From contig NZ_LZIS01000012.1 in the NCBI RefSeq assembly GCF_001667015.1, positions 1 through 64,000 on the forward strand: a stretch of DNA of 64,000 bases, given 5' to 3'. The position numbers were made by a program, and so were the translations under genes. Below are positions 38,527-47,648 of this stretch, one piece after another; the stretch's first letter is position 1; each line of letters begins with the position of its first letter. The DNA comes from Mycobacterium sp. E3198. Its GTDB lineage: Bacteria > Actinomycetota > Actinomycetes > Mycobacteriales > Mycobacteriaceae. The notes below the pieces were generated by a model. It saw only the letters and a program-made list of their open reading frames with translations, made no database searches and was not told the origin of the DNA.

Positions 38527-39716
38527 GTGCGGGGCTGTCCTTCGACACCGACGACGTCCGTTACCTGCGTTCCGAGGCCGGTGCCGCGGCGCTGGCCTTC
38601 GTCGGCGCACTCGAGCTGACGGAGGCGACCCGGATCGCCGACGTCGCCGCGGCGCGCGCCCGGTTTGGCGACCGGGCGCCAGCGCTGGTGGAGACGACGC
38701 TGCTGCGCCGTCGCGCGGTGGACAAGCTCGGCGAGCTCGGTGACGCGTCGAACTGGCTGTTCACCGACGAAGCGCTGCAGCAGGCCACCGCCGCTCCGGT
38801 GGCGCTGCACCGGGCCGGCCGGCTCGCGGGGGCGGATGCGCCGGTGCACGACGCGACCTGCTCGATCGGCACCGAATTGGCCGCGCTGCGCGGCGCGGGG
38901 ATCCGGGCCGTCGGCAGCGACATCGACCCGGTGCGCCTCGCGATGGCCCGCCACAACCTGGGGCCGGCCGCCGATCTCTGCCGCGCCGACGCGCTGCGGC
39001 CGGTCACCCGCGACGCCGTCGTCGTTGCCGACCCGGGGCGCCGGCACGGTGGGCGACGGCGCTTCCGCATCGACGATTACCAGCCCGGCCTCGGTGCGTT
39101 GCTCGACACCTACCGCGACCGCGAGTTCGCCATAAAGTGTTCCCCCGGAATCGATTTCGATGAGGTGCGCCGCCGCGGCTTCGGCGGCGAGATCGAGGTG
39201 ACGTCTTATGGCGGGTCGGTCCGGGAAGCCTGCCTGTGGTCGGGCGGGCTGTCGGGGCCGGGTGTGCGCCGGCGGGCCAGCGTGCTGGACCGCGGCGAGC
39301 AGATCACCGACACGGAACCCGACGAGTGCGGTGTGCGGCCGGCCGGGCGATGGATCGTCGACCCCGACGGCGCCGTGGTCCGGGCCGGCCTGGTGCGCCA
39401 CTACGGGGCGTGCCACGGGCTGTGGCAACTCGACCCCGCGATCGCGTATTTGTCCGGGGATCGGTTGCCGGCGGGCGTGCGCGGCTTCGAGGTGCTCGAG
39501 CAGGTGGCGTTCGACGAGCGCAGGCTGCGGCGGGCGCTGGCGGCGCTGGGGTGCGGGGCGCTGGAGATCCTGGTCCGGGGGGTGCGTGTCGACCCCGACG
39601 CGCTGCGCGGACGGCTGCGCCCGCGCGGCGACCGCCCGCTGTCGGTCGTCATCACCCGCATCGGCTCCGGGGCCGGCGGCCGCGCGACGGCCTTCGTCTG
39701 CCGAGCCTCGCGATAG
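38523..39716 (+). CDS. SAM methyltransferase-like, THUMP-like domain (Rv3037c-like)
   Basis: About 397 residues. A helical N-terminal part (FDTDDVRYLRSEAGAAAL) is followed by a methyltransferase domain (DATCSIGTELAALRGAGI near 117, ADPGRRHGGRR near 174) and a C-terminal THUMP-like domain ending in RPLSVVITRIG. The role may be RNA or protein methylation; it is unproven. No ATG, GTG or TTG lies in frame near the expected start. The best candidates are CTG 38523, which overlaps the previous stop as CTGA, or CTG 38535. The next canonical start would remove about 50 conserved residues. Confidence 0.8.
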   Translation: MSAGLSFDTDDVRYLRSEAGAAALAFVGALELTEATRIADVAAARARFGDRAPALVETTLLRRRAVDKLGELGDASNWLFTDEALQQATAAPVALHRAGRLAGADAPVHDATCSIGTELAALRGAGIRAVGSDIDPVRLAMARHNLGPAADLCRADALRPVTRDAVVVADPGRRHGGRRRFRIDDYQPGLGALLDTYRDREFAIKCSPGIDFDEVRRRGFGGEIEVTSYGGSVREACLWSGGLSGPGVRRRASVLDRGEQITDTEPDECGVRPAGRWIVDPDGAVVRAGLVRHYGACHGLWQLDPAIAYLSGDRLPAGVRGFEVLEQVAFDERRLRRALAALGCGALEILVRGVRVDPDALRGRLRPRGDRPLSVVITRIGSGAGGRATAFVCRASR

Positions 39717-39784
39717 CCCGCGGGTAGGCTGGCGGCGGTCACTGTGTAGGCGCCCCGCCCTAAATCTGCGAGGACAATTCGACG

Positions 39785-40480
39785 ATGCGTTACCCGATAG
39801 CGGCCGCGGCGCTGTTAGCCGCGGTCATGCTGGCCTGGCCGGCGACCGGCCGCTCGGCCGCCGAGCCGCCGTCGTGCGCCGGCGTGGGCGGCACCATCGA
39901 GGCCGGCCAGATGTGCCGCGTGCACGCCACCGGCCCCATGTACACGCTCAACATGACGTTCCCCGCCGACTATCCGGACGAGCAGGCGCTGATCGACTAC
40001 ATCACGCAGAACCGCGACGGGTTCATCAACGTCGCGCAGGGCTCCGGGCCGCGCGACCAGGTCTACCAGATGGAAGCCACCACCGAGCAGCACACCGCGG
40101 GCCAGCCGCCGCACAACACCCGCAGCGTGGTGCTGAAGTTCTTCCAGGACGTCGGCGGGTCGCGCACGTCCACCTGGTACAAGGCCTTCAACTACAACCT
40201 CGGTGCCAAGCAGCCCATCACCTTCGACAACCTGTTCCCGCCGGGCACGACGCCGCTGGACAGCATCTTCCCGATCGTGCAGCGCGACCTGAACCGCCAA
40301 AACCCGTTCGGGGCGGCGATCTTGCCGTCGACCGGGCTTGACCCGTCGCGCTATCAGAACTTCGCCATCACCGACGACCAGCTGATCTTCTATTTCGCCC
40401 CGGGTGAGATGCTCCCGGCGTTCGCCGGCCCGGCCCAGGCCCTGGTGCCGCGCAACGCGATTCCGCCGCTGGCGATCTAG
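39785..40480 (+). CDS. Secreted protein TB22.2 (Rv3036c-like), DUF3298/RsiV-type
   Basis: A 231-residue secreted protein. The signal peptide MRYPIAAAALLAAVMLAWPA is cleaved near GRSAAEPPS. Mature residues 60-225 fit a DUF3298/RsiV-like fold (VVLKFFQDVGGSR, ITFDNLFPPGT, TDDQLIFYF). The M. tuberculosis counterpart has been described as a secreted esterase; I see no obvious GxSxG motif, so this activity is uncertain. GAGGAC lies about 11 bases before ATG 39785. A large stem-loop follows the stop codon. Confidence 0.87.
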   Translation: MRYPIAAAALLAAVMLAWPATGRSAAEPPSCAGVGGTIEAGQMCRVHATGPMYTLNMTFPADYPDEQALIDYITQNRDGFINVAQGSGPRDQVYQMEATTEQHTAGQPPHNTRSVVLKFFQDVGGSRTSTWYKAFNYNLGAKQPITFDNLFPPGTTPLDSIFPIVQRDLNRQNPFGAAILPSTGLDPSRYQNFAITDDQLIFYFAPGEMLPAFAGPAQALVPRNAIPPLAI

Positions 40481-40489
40481 CTGTACTCG

Positions 40490-40558
40490 TGTGCGGCCAG
40501 GGATTTCCGTGTGAGTCCTGGGCGGCGACACGCCGACGAGCTACGCCCTGGCCGCACA
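40490..40558. terminator. Long perfect stem-loop between convergent genes
   Basis: TGTGCGGCCAGGG (40490-40502) pairs perfectly over 13 bp with CCCTGGCCGCACA (40546-40558). The 43-nt loop carries a small CGGCG/CGCCG hairpin around ACA. It lies between convergent TB22.2 and a minus-strand gene, so bidirectional termination is likely. It resembles the element at 4625 in position and in its ACACGCCG core. Confidence 0.5.
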
Positions 40559-40595
40559 GTCGAAGCCGGGGATTCACCTTCGATGCTTCCCGGAC

Positions 40596-40931
40596 TTAGA
40601 CGGGACCGGCCTGCCACTCCAGCGCCGCGGCGCCGACGGCCAGCGCGACCTGCGCCACGCAGCCGATGATCGGCACGAAGAAGGCCGTGCGGCGCCGGGC
40701 GAGCAGGTACACGGCGACCGCGAGATCGGCGATCAGGACGGCGACGCCGCCCCACACACCCAGCGTCCTGGCGCGGTCGATCCACGCGGGATCGCCGCAG
40801 CGCACCGAGCCGCACGGATCGGTGACCATGACCAGGAGGCCCAGCAGCACCACCGTCGCCCCCAGCAACGACCCGTGCATGATGAGCAGGACGATCGTCG
40901 CGGCGACGTCGGCCGGACGGCGCGTGCTCAT
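40596..40931 (-). CDS. Small membrane protein (111 aa)
   Basis: A 111-residue protein with three hydrophobic segments (about 10-36, 57-78, 84-104) and a short outer loop with two cysteines (DPCGSVRCGD). I do not recognise the family. ATG 40931 overlaps the upstream lipoprotein stop as ATGA, so the two are translationally coupled and may work together in the envelope. Confidence 0.75.
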   Translation of the reverse strand: MSTRRPADVAATIVLLIMHGSLLGATVVLLGLLVMVTDPCGSVRCGDPAWIDRARTLGVWGGVAVLIADLAVAVYLLARRRTAFFVPIIGCVAQVALAVGAAALEWQAGPV

Positions 40932-42250
40932 GCCGGCGCGAAGCTGTAGACCTGGCCGTCGCTGGTGGTGGCGACCACCCGGCGATCGTTGCCGACCGCC
41001 ACGCCGACGGGATAGCCGGTCGCCGCGGGCAGGGGATAGCTGCCCAGGGTGTGACCGTTGGCGGGGTCGAAGACCAGCACCGACATGCCCGGCGCACCGT
41101 CGGCGGCCGGACCGCCGACGATCACGTAGCCCACACCGCCGCCCGCCAGGCCCGACGACGACAGTGGCGTCACGTCGTCGCGGCGCCAGGCCGGGTCGGC
41201 GTGATCGCCGGCGTCCTTGAACGCCGCCAGCCGGGTGTCGGGGCCGCCGCCGGACACGATCAGCCCCTGCGGGGTGACCGCCGGGGGCGTCTGCGCCAAA
41301 AAGCCCAGCGGCGCCGACCACTTCGCCTTCCCGTCGGCGGCACGCAGCGCCCACAGCCGCTGGTCGCGGCCGTTGACGTAGACGGTCGAGCCGTCGGCGG
41401 ACAACACCGGGCTGGCGATGACGCCGGCGCCCACGGCGTCGCTGGTCCAGTCCCGGCTCAGCAGCGGGGACTGGCCCGCGTGGTACTTCAGCCCGACCAG
41501 CCCCGCCGCCGGCGCGCCCGGCTGCCACACGCCCAGCACCACGATCCCGTTGCGCGCCGAGTAGGCCGGCGCGCCCGCGACCGGGCAGCCCTGCCGGGCC
41601 GGCGCGCAATCGGCCAACCCGCGGGTGGCGTCCGTGGGATCGACGCCGTCCACCAGGTCGAGCGGGCTGCCGACCACCTCGCCGCGGTGGGAATCGAAAA
41701 CCAGCACCTGCCCCAGGTGCGTCGCGACGAGCAACTGGCCGTTGCCGAGAAACCTTGGGGTGGTAGGCATTCCGATCACCGGTTGCCGCCACCGCGTCCA
41801 CTGGGTCACCGGAAACGACAGGAAGGCCCCCGGTTGGCCGACGTAGAGGTTGTCGAAGCCGTCGAACAACGGGCCGGCGAAACCGCCGCCCTGGGCCAGC
41901 CGGACGCACCAGCGCTGGCGGCCGTTGTCGTCGTTCTGCCACTCCATCAGCGAACACCCGGCCGGGGTCTGGGCGTTCAGCGCGAGATAGCTGCGGGCGC
42001 TCAGCGCCGGCCCGGCCGCCAGGCTGCCCTTGACCGATCGCGTCCACTGCAGCGACAGCTTGGTCGCGCCGCCCGTCGCGGTGTAGCTGCTGTTGGCGGC
42101 GTCGCCGTATGGCGCGGGCCAGCCCTGCGCCGCCGAGGCGTCGACCCACGAGTCGGTGTTGCCGCAGCCCCCGAGCCCGATGGCGAGCGCGGCCGCCAGC
42201 GCCGCACACGACGAACGCCGAAGCCCACGCAGGAGATGTCGGGCAAGCAC
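40928..42250 (-). CDS. PQQ-like beta-propeller lipoprotein (Rv3035-like)
   Basis: A 440-residue exported lipoprotein. The signal VLARHLLRGLRRSSCAALAA runs to the lipobox GLGGC near residue 30. The mature part has beta-propeller repeats of the PQQ type, for example VASPVLSADGSTVYVNGRDQ-like segments with LWALRAADGKAKW near 300 and VYSFAPA at the end. Such propellers are scaffolds; BamB-like roles are known elsewhere. GTG 42250 is chosen to place the signal at the start; AAGGAG lies about 13 bases upstream. Coupled to the small membrane protein gene by ATGA. Confidence 0.85.
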   Translation of the reverse strand: MLARHLLRGLRRSSCAALAAALAIGLGGCGNTDSWVDASAAQGWPAPYGDAANSSYTATGGATKLSLQWTRSVKGSLAAGPALSARSYLALNAQTPAGCSLMEWQNDDNGRQRWCVRLAQGGGFAGPLFDGFDNLYVGQPGAFLSFPVTQWTRWRQPVIGMPTTPRFLGNGQLLVATHLGQVLVFDSHRGEVVGSPLDLVDGVDPTDATRGLADCAPARQGCPVAGAPAYSARNGIVVLGVWQPGAPAAGLVGLKYHAGQSPLLSRDWTSDAVGAGVIASPVLSADGSTVYVNGRDQRLWALRAADGKAKWSAPLGFLAQTPPAVTPQGLIVSGGGPDTRLAAFKDAGDHADPAWRRDDVTPLSSSGLAGGGVGYVIVGGPAADGAPGMSVLVFDPANGHTLGSYPLPAATGYPVGVAVGNDRRVVATTSDGQVYSFAPA

Positions 42251-42335
42251 CTCGGGTTTCCAACTCCTTGTCGAGCGGTCGGCGATGGCGTACACGTGAG
42301 GGTAACCCGTGCCGGCTCCGATAGGCTTTCCGGCC

Positions 42336-43073
42336 ATGACGAGCATGTGGAATGCTCCGCTTCATCGCCGCTGGCGTGGATCGAACCTGCGGGACCCTCG
42401 CCAGGCCAAGTTCCTCACGCTGGCCTCGCTGAAGTGGGTGCTGGCCAACCGCGCCTACACCCCGTGGTACCTGGTGCGCTACTGGCGGCTGCTGAAGTTC
42501 AAGCTGGCCAACCCGCACATCATCACCCGCGGGATGGTGTTTTTGGGCAAGGGCGTCGAGATCCACGCGACACCCGAACTGTCCGAGCTGGAGATCGGCC
42601 GCTGGGTGCACATCGGGGACAAGAACACCATCCGCGCCCACGAGGGCTCGCTGCGGTTCGGTGACAAGGTCGTGCTCGGCCGCGACAACGTCATCAACAC
42701 CTATCTCGACATCGAGCTCGGCGACTCGGTGTTGATGGCCGACTGGTGCTACGTCTGCGATTTCGACCACCGCATGGACGACATCAACCTGCCGATCAAG
42801 GACCAGGGCATCGTCAAGTCACCCGTCCGGATCGGCCCCGACACCTGGGTCGGGGTCAAGGTCACGGTGCTGCGCGGCACGTCCATCGGGCGCGGCTGCG
42901 TGCTCGGGTCGCACGCGGTGGTCCGCGGCGTCGTCCCCGACTACTCGATCGCGGTCGGCGCGCCGGCCAAGGTGGTCAAGAACCGGCAGCTGTCGTGGGA
43001 GAGCTCGGCCGCGCAGCGCGCCGAACTCGCGGCCGCCCTGGCCGATATCGAACGCAAGAAGGCGGCCCGCTAG
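42336..43073 (+). CDS. Left-handed beta-helix acyltransferase (Rv3034c-like)
   Basis: A 245-residue transferase. From about residue 70 to 210 there are hexapeptide repeats of the LbH type (IGDKNTIRAHEGSLRFGDKV, VRIGPDTWVGVKVTVLRGTS), followed by the typical IAVGAPAKVVK. Such enzymes acetylate or acylate sugars or lipids using acyl-CoA. ATG 42336 is used; an upstream GTG at 42309 is less likely. Divergent from the propeller lipoprotein and convergent with the DUF4333 lipoprotein. The acceptor is unknown. Confidence 0.85.
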   Translation: MTSMWNAPLHRRWRGSNLRDPRQAKFLTLASLKWVLANRAYTPWYLVRYWRLLKFKLANPHIITRGMVFLGKGVEIHATPELSELEIGRWVHIGDKNTIRAHEGSLRFGDKVVLGRDNVINTYLDIELGDSVLMADWCYVCDFDHRMDDINLPIKDQGIVKSPVRIGPDTWVGVKVTVLRGTSIGRGCVLGSHAVVRGVVPDYSIAVGAPAKVVKNRQLSWESSAAQRAELAAALADIERKKAAR

Positions 43074-43079
43074 CCCGCG

Positions 43080-43622
43080 TTATGCGGCGTGGTCGTCGAC
43101 CTTGTAGTCGAAGCTGACGTCGCCGGCGTCGACGCTGGTGACGGTCACCGCGATCCCGTACTTCTCGCCGGAGTCGGCGAGTTCGCACCGCAGCGTGGCG
43201 CCCACGACCCCCTTCAGGTTGTCCGGGCAGGTCACCGAATCCGGCTTGCGGCCCACCTGTTGGGTCAGCTTCTTGCTGAGGATGCTGGCCACCTGGTTCT
43301 TGTCGACCGTCTCCACCATGTCGAACTTGACGTCGTTGCCGTTGACGCTGGTGACGGTGACGTTCACGTTGAAGGTCTGGTCCTTGACCTTCATCGTGCA
43401 GTTCAGCTGCGCCCCGACCTTGGCGGCCAGGTCGTCGGGGCACGTCACCGAATCGGGCTTGTTACCGGCGCCGTCGGTCATCTTGGCGGTGATCTGGCCG
43501 GCGACGTCGCTCTTGCTCACGGCGTGTTTCGACGTGACCGAACACGAACAGGCGCCGACGCCGGCCATCAGCCCCGTGACGGCACCGGCAACCAACAACG
43601 TCCGGACGATCGAGTGAGCCAT
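43080..43622 (-). CDS. Lipoprotein with two DUF4333 repeats (Rv3033-like)
   Basis: A 180-residue lipoprotein. The signal MAHSIVRTLLVAGAVTGLMA leads to the lipobox GVGAC near residue 25. Two tandem DUF4333 domains follow, both starting KPDSVTCPD (near 55 and 126) and each with a second cysteine about 19 residues later, so each domain may hold one disulfide. Function is unknown. GGGAGG precedes ATG 43622. The length matches Rv3033 (182). Confidence 0.87.
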   Translation of the reverse strand: MAHSIVRTLLVAGAVTGLMAGVGACSCSVTSKHAVSKSDVAGQITAKMTDGAGNKPDSVTCPDDLAAKVGAQLNCTMKVKDQTFNVNVTVTSVNGNDVKFDMVETVDKNQVASILSKKLTQQVGRKPDSVTCPDNLKGVVGATLRCELADSGEKYGIAVTVTSVDAGDVSFDYKVDDHAA

Positions 43623-43701
43623 AGCGCCTCCCGAGGGCGAATCGACAACTGTGAGTCGGCTGATAATTGCATGCCAACTAGCTTCAAGTTGCAGAAATCG
43701 C

Positions 43702-45033
43702 TCAGATGCTCTGGTATCGGCGCAGCGCCTCGGCGCGCTCGGCGCCATGGTCGACGATCGGCGCCGGGTAGCCCCGCGGCCGTTCCCCCTTCCGCAGGTG
43801 CGCGTCGTCGACCGCGCGCAACTCCGGCACCCAGCGCCGGATGTAATCGCCCGACGGGTCGAACCGTGCGCCCTGCGTGACCGGGTTGAACACGCGGAAA
43901 TACGGCGCGGCGTCGGTGCCGGACCCGGCGCACCACTGCCAGCCGTGCTGATTGTTGGCCATGTCGCCGTCGACGAGCTGATCCAAAAACCATGCGGCGC
44001 CCCACTGCCACGGCAGGTGAAGGTCCTTGACCAGAAACGACGCCACGATCATCCGCACCCGGTTGTGCATGAAGCCGGTCTGGTGAAGCTGACGCATCCC
44101 GGCGTCGACGAACGGAAACCCGGTCTGGCCGGCCTTCCAGGCCTGCAAGCGGCGCTCGGCTTCGGGTCCCTCGTCGGTCTGGATGCCGTCGAACTGGTTG
44201 TTCCAGTTGTGCCAGGCGCTGGCCGGCCAGTGGTGCAGCACGTCGGCGTAGAAATCGCGAAAGGCCAACTCCCGCAGGAAGGCTTGCGCCCCCGCGCCGC
44301 GCAGGTCGAGGTCGGCGGCCAGGGTGCGGGGATGGATGGACCCGAACTTCAAATGCGCCGACATCCTGCTGGTTCCCGCCACGTCGGGTCGGTCACGCTC
44401 ATCGGAATACCGGTGTAATGCGTTGTCCACGAACGCCTTCCACTGCTTGCGGGCCGCCGCCTCACCGGCGGTCACGTCGAGCGCCGCGCCGGGATCGGGT
44501 ATCTCGCAACGCGGGATAGCCAGCCGCGCCGGGTCGAGCCAGCGCGCGACGGCGGCACCCGATTTCGCCGGCGCCCGCCAGCCGACCTCGCGCCACGCGC
44601 GCAGGAAGGGGGTGAACACCCGGTAGGGGGAGCCGTCCTTCTTGACCACCCGCCCGGGGGAGACCAGGTACGGCGAGCCCGTCGCCACCAACCGCACGGA
44701 ATCCAGTGCCGCGCGGACCCTTTCGTCGCGGCGCATCCCGTACGGTGCGAAGTCCTCCGAGACGTGCACCGCCGACGCGCCGATCTCGGTGGCGATGCGC
44801 GGGATCTGCACCTCGGGCCGCCCGCGCGTCACCAGCAGCCGGCCGTCCAGGTCGTCGCGTAGCCGGCGCAGCGAGTCACCCAGGAATTGCAGCCGGCGCC
44901 GGCCCGAGGAGGCCTCCAGCCGCGGATCGACGACGAAGCAGGCGAGCACGTCCCCGTCGTCCCGGGCGGCCGCGGCCAGGGCGGGATGGTCGTGCAACCG
45001 CAGATCGCGGCGAAACCACAACAGCGTAGGCAT
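43702..45033 (-). CDS. phr: Deoxyribodipyrimidine photolyase
   Basis: A 443-residue class I CPD photolyase. The N-terminal antenna domain begins TLLWFRRDLRLHDHPAL. The C-terminal FAD domain carries RTLAADLDLRGAGAQAFLRE, the tryptophan-rich DNA-contact region ASAWHNWNNQFDG and GMRQLHQTGFMHNRVRM near 340. It repairs UV-made pyrimidine dimers with blue light. It is the last gene of the transcript mmpL-tspO-phr, three bases after tspO. M. tuberculosis has no photolyase, so this marks a light-exposed mycobacterium. Actinobacterial carotenoid clusters often carry such a gene. Confidence 0.94.
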   Translation of the reverse strand: MPTLLWFRRDLRLHDHPALAAAARDDGDVLACFVVDPRLEASSGRRRLQFLGDSLRRLRDDLDGRLLVTRGRPEVQIPRIATEIGASAVHVSEDFAPYGMRRDERVRAALDSVRLVATGSPYLVSPGRVVKKDGSPYRVFTPFLRAWREVGWRAPAKSGAAVARWLDPARLAIPRCEIPDPGAALDVTAGEAAARKQWKAFVDNALHRYSDERDRPDVAGTSRMSAHLKFGSIHPRTLAADLDLRGAGAQAFLRELAFRDFYADVLHHWPASAWHNWNNQFDGIQTDEGPEAERRLQAWKAGQTGFPFVDAGMRQLHQTGFMHNRVRMIVASFLVKDLHLPWQWGAAWFLDQLVDGDMANNQHGWQWCAGSGTDAAPYFRVFNPVTQGARFDPSGDYIRRWVPELRAVDDAHLRKGERPRGYPAPIVDHGAERAEALRRYQSI

Positions 45034-45036
45034 GAT

Positions 45037-45516
45037 TCAGCGGTTGAGCCGCCACACGTGGGTGGCCAGGACGGTGGCGAACGCGCACCACAACGCGTAG
45101 GGCGACAGCGCCGCACCGGCCCGTCGGTCGGCCCGTGCGGCGCGGCGCGCGAGGTCGGCGCTGCTCGCGGTCAGTGCCGCGGCGCCGAGCGCGGAAGCGC
45201 CGAGCCGGTGATACCGGAAGAACAGCCAGCTCCAGCCGGCGTTCAGCGTTAGGTTCGCCCCGAGCGCCGCGGCGTAGCGGCGCGCCTCGCCGTCACGTCC
45301 GGTGGCGCGGAATCGGTCGATGACCACGGCGGACGTTGCCGCGATGTCGCCGTAGAGGGTGGTCCACACCAGGGGGAACGCGGCGCCGGGCGGCTGGTAC
45401 GGCGGCTTGCGAAGCTTTGAGTACCACACGGGCACTCGCGCCGGGCTGGCGATGCTGCCGGTGCCGGCGGCCGCCACGACGGCGGCGGTGGTTGCGGCGA
45501 GCGTCGAGGGTTTCAC
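45037..45516 (-). CDS. TspO/MBR family protein, copy 1
   Basis: A 159-residue membrane protein with five transmembrane helices. The family motif WYSKLRKPPYQPPGAAFPLV is near residue 30, and LNAGWSWLFFRYH is near 93. TspO proteins bind porphyrins and heme and take part in tetrapyrrole or oxidative-stress handling. GTG 45516 overlaps the mmpL stop as GTGA, and AAGGAAG lies upstream. A paralogue lies at 51105. Confidence 0.93.
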   Translation of the reverse strand: MKPSTLAATTAAVVAAAGTGSIASPARVPVWYSKLRKPPYQPPGAAFPLVWTTLYGDIAATSAVVIDRFRATGRDGEARRYAAALGANLTLNAGWSWLFFRYHRLGASALGAAALTASSADLARRAARADRRAGAALSPYALWCAFATVLATHVWRLNR

Positions 45517-47594
45517 GTTGTGCTTCCTTCCGGTTGGGTCGGGTCGGTGGGCCACCAGATCCGGTCGCCCACAAGGGCGAACAGCGCGGGGATCACCAGA
45601 GTCCGCACGACGAAGGTGTCGAGGAGGATGCCCAGGCCCACGATGATGCCCAGCTGCGTCAGCACGATCAGGGGCAGCACACCCAGCACGCAGAACACGG
45701 CCGCCAGGACGATGCCCGCGCTGGTGATGACGCCGCCGGTGGCCGACACCGCGCGGACCATGCCGTCCCGTGCGCCATGCCGCGTGGCCTCCTCACGGGC
45801 GCGGGTGACCAGGAAGATGGTGTAGTCCACGCCGAGGGCGGCCAGGAACAGGAACGCGAACAGCGGGGTGCTGTTGTCCAAGGCCGGGAAGCCGAAGGCG
45901 TGGGTGCTGGCCCAGCCGCCGAGGCCCAGCGCGGCCAGCGCCCCGAGGATCGTTGCGCCGAGCAGGACCGGCGGCGCCAGGGCCGAGCGCAGTAGCACAA
46001 ACAGCACGGCCAGGATCACCGCCAGGATCGCCGGGATCAGCACCAGCCGATCGTGCGCGGCGCCGTCGCGGATGTCGAGTGCCTGCGCGTCGGGGCCGCC
46101 GACCAGCGCGCCGGGGGCGGCGGCCTTGGTCGAATTCCGCAGCGCCGCAATCGTCGTGAACGCCGCATCGGAGGAAGGTGGGGCGTCGATCACGACAGAC
46201 CAGTTCGTCAGTCCCGTCGCCGACCGGCTCGTCTCAGTCGCCGAGACCACGCCCGGGGTGGCACGGATCGCCCGCTGCACCTGGGGCGCCTCGGCGGAGG
46301 GGGCGACCACCACGGTGGGGCCGGCCAGGCCGCCCGGAAAATGCGCGGCCACAATGTCGTAGCCGGCCACCGAATCCGCGCGGACCCGGAACTGCTCGGT
46401 CTGCGACAAGCCGATTCGGGTCCCCAGCAGGCCGGTCGCCAGGACCACCAGCAGCGCGATGGCGACCGCAGCCACCGCGGCAGGGTGCCGCGCCACCCGC
46501 TCGGCCACCCGGTACCAGGGCCCCGACTCGACTGCGGCCCCGTCGGCGCGGGGGACGAAGGGCCAGAACAACCGCCGCCCGCACAGCGCCAGCACCGGCG
46601 GCAGCGCCACCAGCACGGACACCGCCGCGACGACGAGTCCGCACGCGGCCAGGGCGCCCAGGCTGCGGGTGCTCGGGGTCGAGGCGAACAGCAGCGTCAG
46701 CAGCGCCAGCACCACGGTGGCGTTGCTGGCCACGATGGTCGGCGCGGCCCTGCGCACGGCCCGACGCAGGGCCTCGCGATGCTCGGGGCAACGCGAAAGT
46801 TCTTGGCGGTAACGGGAAATCAGCAGCAGCGCGTAGTTGGTGCCCGCGCCGAACACCAGGACGCTGGTGATCCCGGACGTGGCGCCGTCGAAGCTCAGCC
46901 CGGTCAGGCCCGCCACCGCCGTGCCCACCGCGGCCGCGACCCGGTCGGCGAACCCGATCACCAGCAGCGGCACCAGCCACAGCACCGGCGAGCGGTAGGT
47001 CGCGACCAGCAGCAGCGCCACCACCGCCGCCGTCACCGCGAGCAGGGTGAGGTTGGCGTCGGTGAACGCGTTGGCTATGTCGGCGCCGAACGCCGGGCCC
47101 CCGGTGACGTGGGCCCGCAGGGCCGCGGGCAGTCCATCATTGGCGGCGGCGCGCAGGGACGTGACCGCGCCGCTCAGGGCCAGCCCCGACAGGCCGGCGT
47201 CCACGGAGACCATGCCGATGGCCGCGCGGGCGTCGGCCGAGACCGTCACGGGTGCCGGGGCGGCGTCGTGCGTGAGCCCGAGCACCCGGTCGCGGGCCGC
47301 TTGCGCGGCGGCGACGTCCGTCGGAGCGAGCGCCGCCCCGTCGGCCCGGCTGACCACGACGATCAGCGGAGCCCGGTCGCCGCGCGGGAACTCACCGGCC
47401 AGGGCGTCCGCCCTGGCGGAATCGGAGGCCGGGGGCACCGACACCGGAGCCCGGCTCGCCGCCGCGTTCCCGCCGATGACCACCATGAGGCCAATACCCA
47501 GCAGGACCGCGGCTAATCCGGGCAGCCACGACCGCCGGCCCGTCACGGCGGCGGCAGCAGCGTCCCAGATCACGCATCCAAGCATTTCAGTCAC
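45513..47594 (-). CDS. MmpL-type RND transporter, copy 1
   Basis: A 693-residue MMPL-family membrane protein. Hydrophobic helix 1 is near residue 25, then an exported loop, then two sets of about six helices. The conserved proton-relay helix segments are FGAGTNYALLLISRYR near 260 and AALGVDYTIFLVTRAREE near 590. It is a short MmpL (full-size ones are about 950), like actinorhodin-cluster exporters. Substrates of this family are lipids and other hydrophobic molecules; carotenoids are a candidate here from context. Start is GTG 47594; ATG 47585 is possible. First gene of mmpL-tspO-phr. Confidence 0.9.
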   Translation of the reverse strand: MTEMLGCVIWDAAAAAVTGRRSWLPGLAAVLLGIGLMVVIGGNAAASRAPVSVPPASDSARADALAGEFPRGDRAPLIVVVSRADGAALAPTDVAAAQAARDRVLGLTHDAAPAPVTVSADARAAIGMVSVDAGLSGLALSGAVTSLRAAANDGLPAALRAHVTGGPAFGADIANAFTDANLTLLAVTAAVVALLLVATYRSPVLWLVPLLVIGFADRVAAAVGTAVAGLTGLSFDGATSGITSVLVFGAGTNYALLLISRYRQELSRCPEHREALRRAVRRAAPTIVASNATVVLALLTLLFASTPSTRSLGALAACGLVVAAVSVLVALPPVLALCGRRLFWPFVPRADGAAVESGPWYRVAERVARHPAAVAAVAIALLVVLATGLLGTRIGLSQTEQFRVRADSVAGYDIVAAHFPGGLAGPTVVVAPSAEAPQVQRAIRATPGVVSATETSRSATGLTNWSVVIDAPPSSDAAFTTIAALRNSTKAAAPGALVGGPDAQALDIRDGAAHDRLVLIPAILAVILAVLFVLLRSALAPPVLLGATILGALAALGLGGWASTHAFGFPALDNSTPLFAFLFLAALGVDYTIFLVTRAREEATRHGARDGMVRAVSATGGVITSAGIVLAAVFCVLGVLPLIVLTQLGIIVGLGILLDTFVVRTLVIPALFALVGDRIWWPTDPTQPEGSTT

Positions 47595-47639
47595 TTAACC
47601 ATTAATCAAGTTAACAATCCGGATTCGGCGCGGTATGCT
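47595..47639. promoter_or_regulatory. MarR-type operator and promoter, copy A
   Basis: An AT-rich site, TTAACCATTAATCAAGTTAA (47595-47614), has TTAAC/GTTAA ends. For the plus-strand marR gene, TTAACA (47611-47616) and TATGCT (47634-47639) form a -35/-10 pair with a 17-bp spacer, so the operator overlaps the -35. The site lies between divergent mmpL and marR. Confidence 0.65.
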
Positions 47640-47648
47640 GCGATTCTG

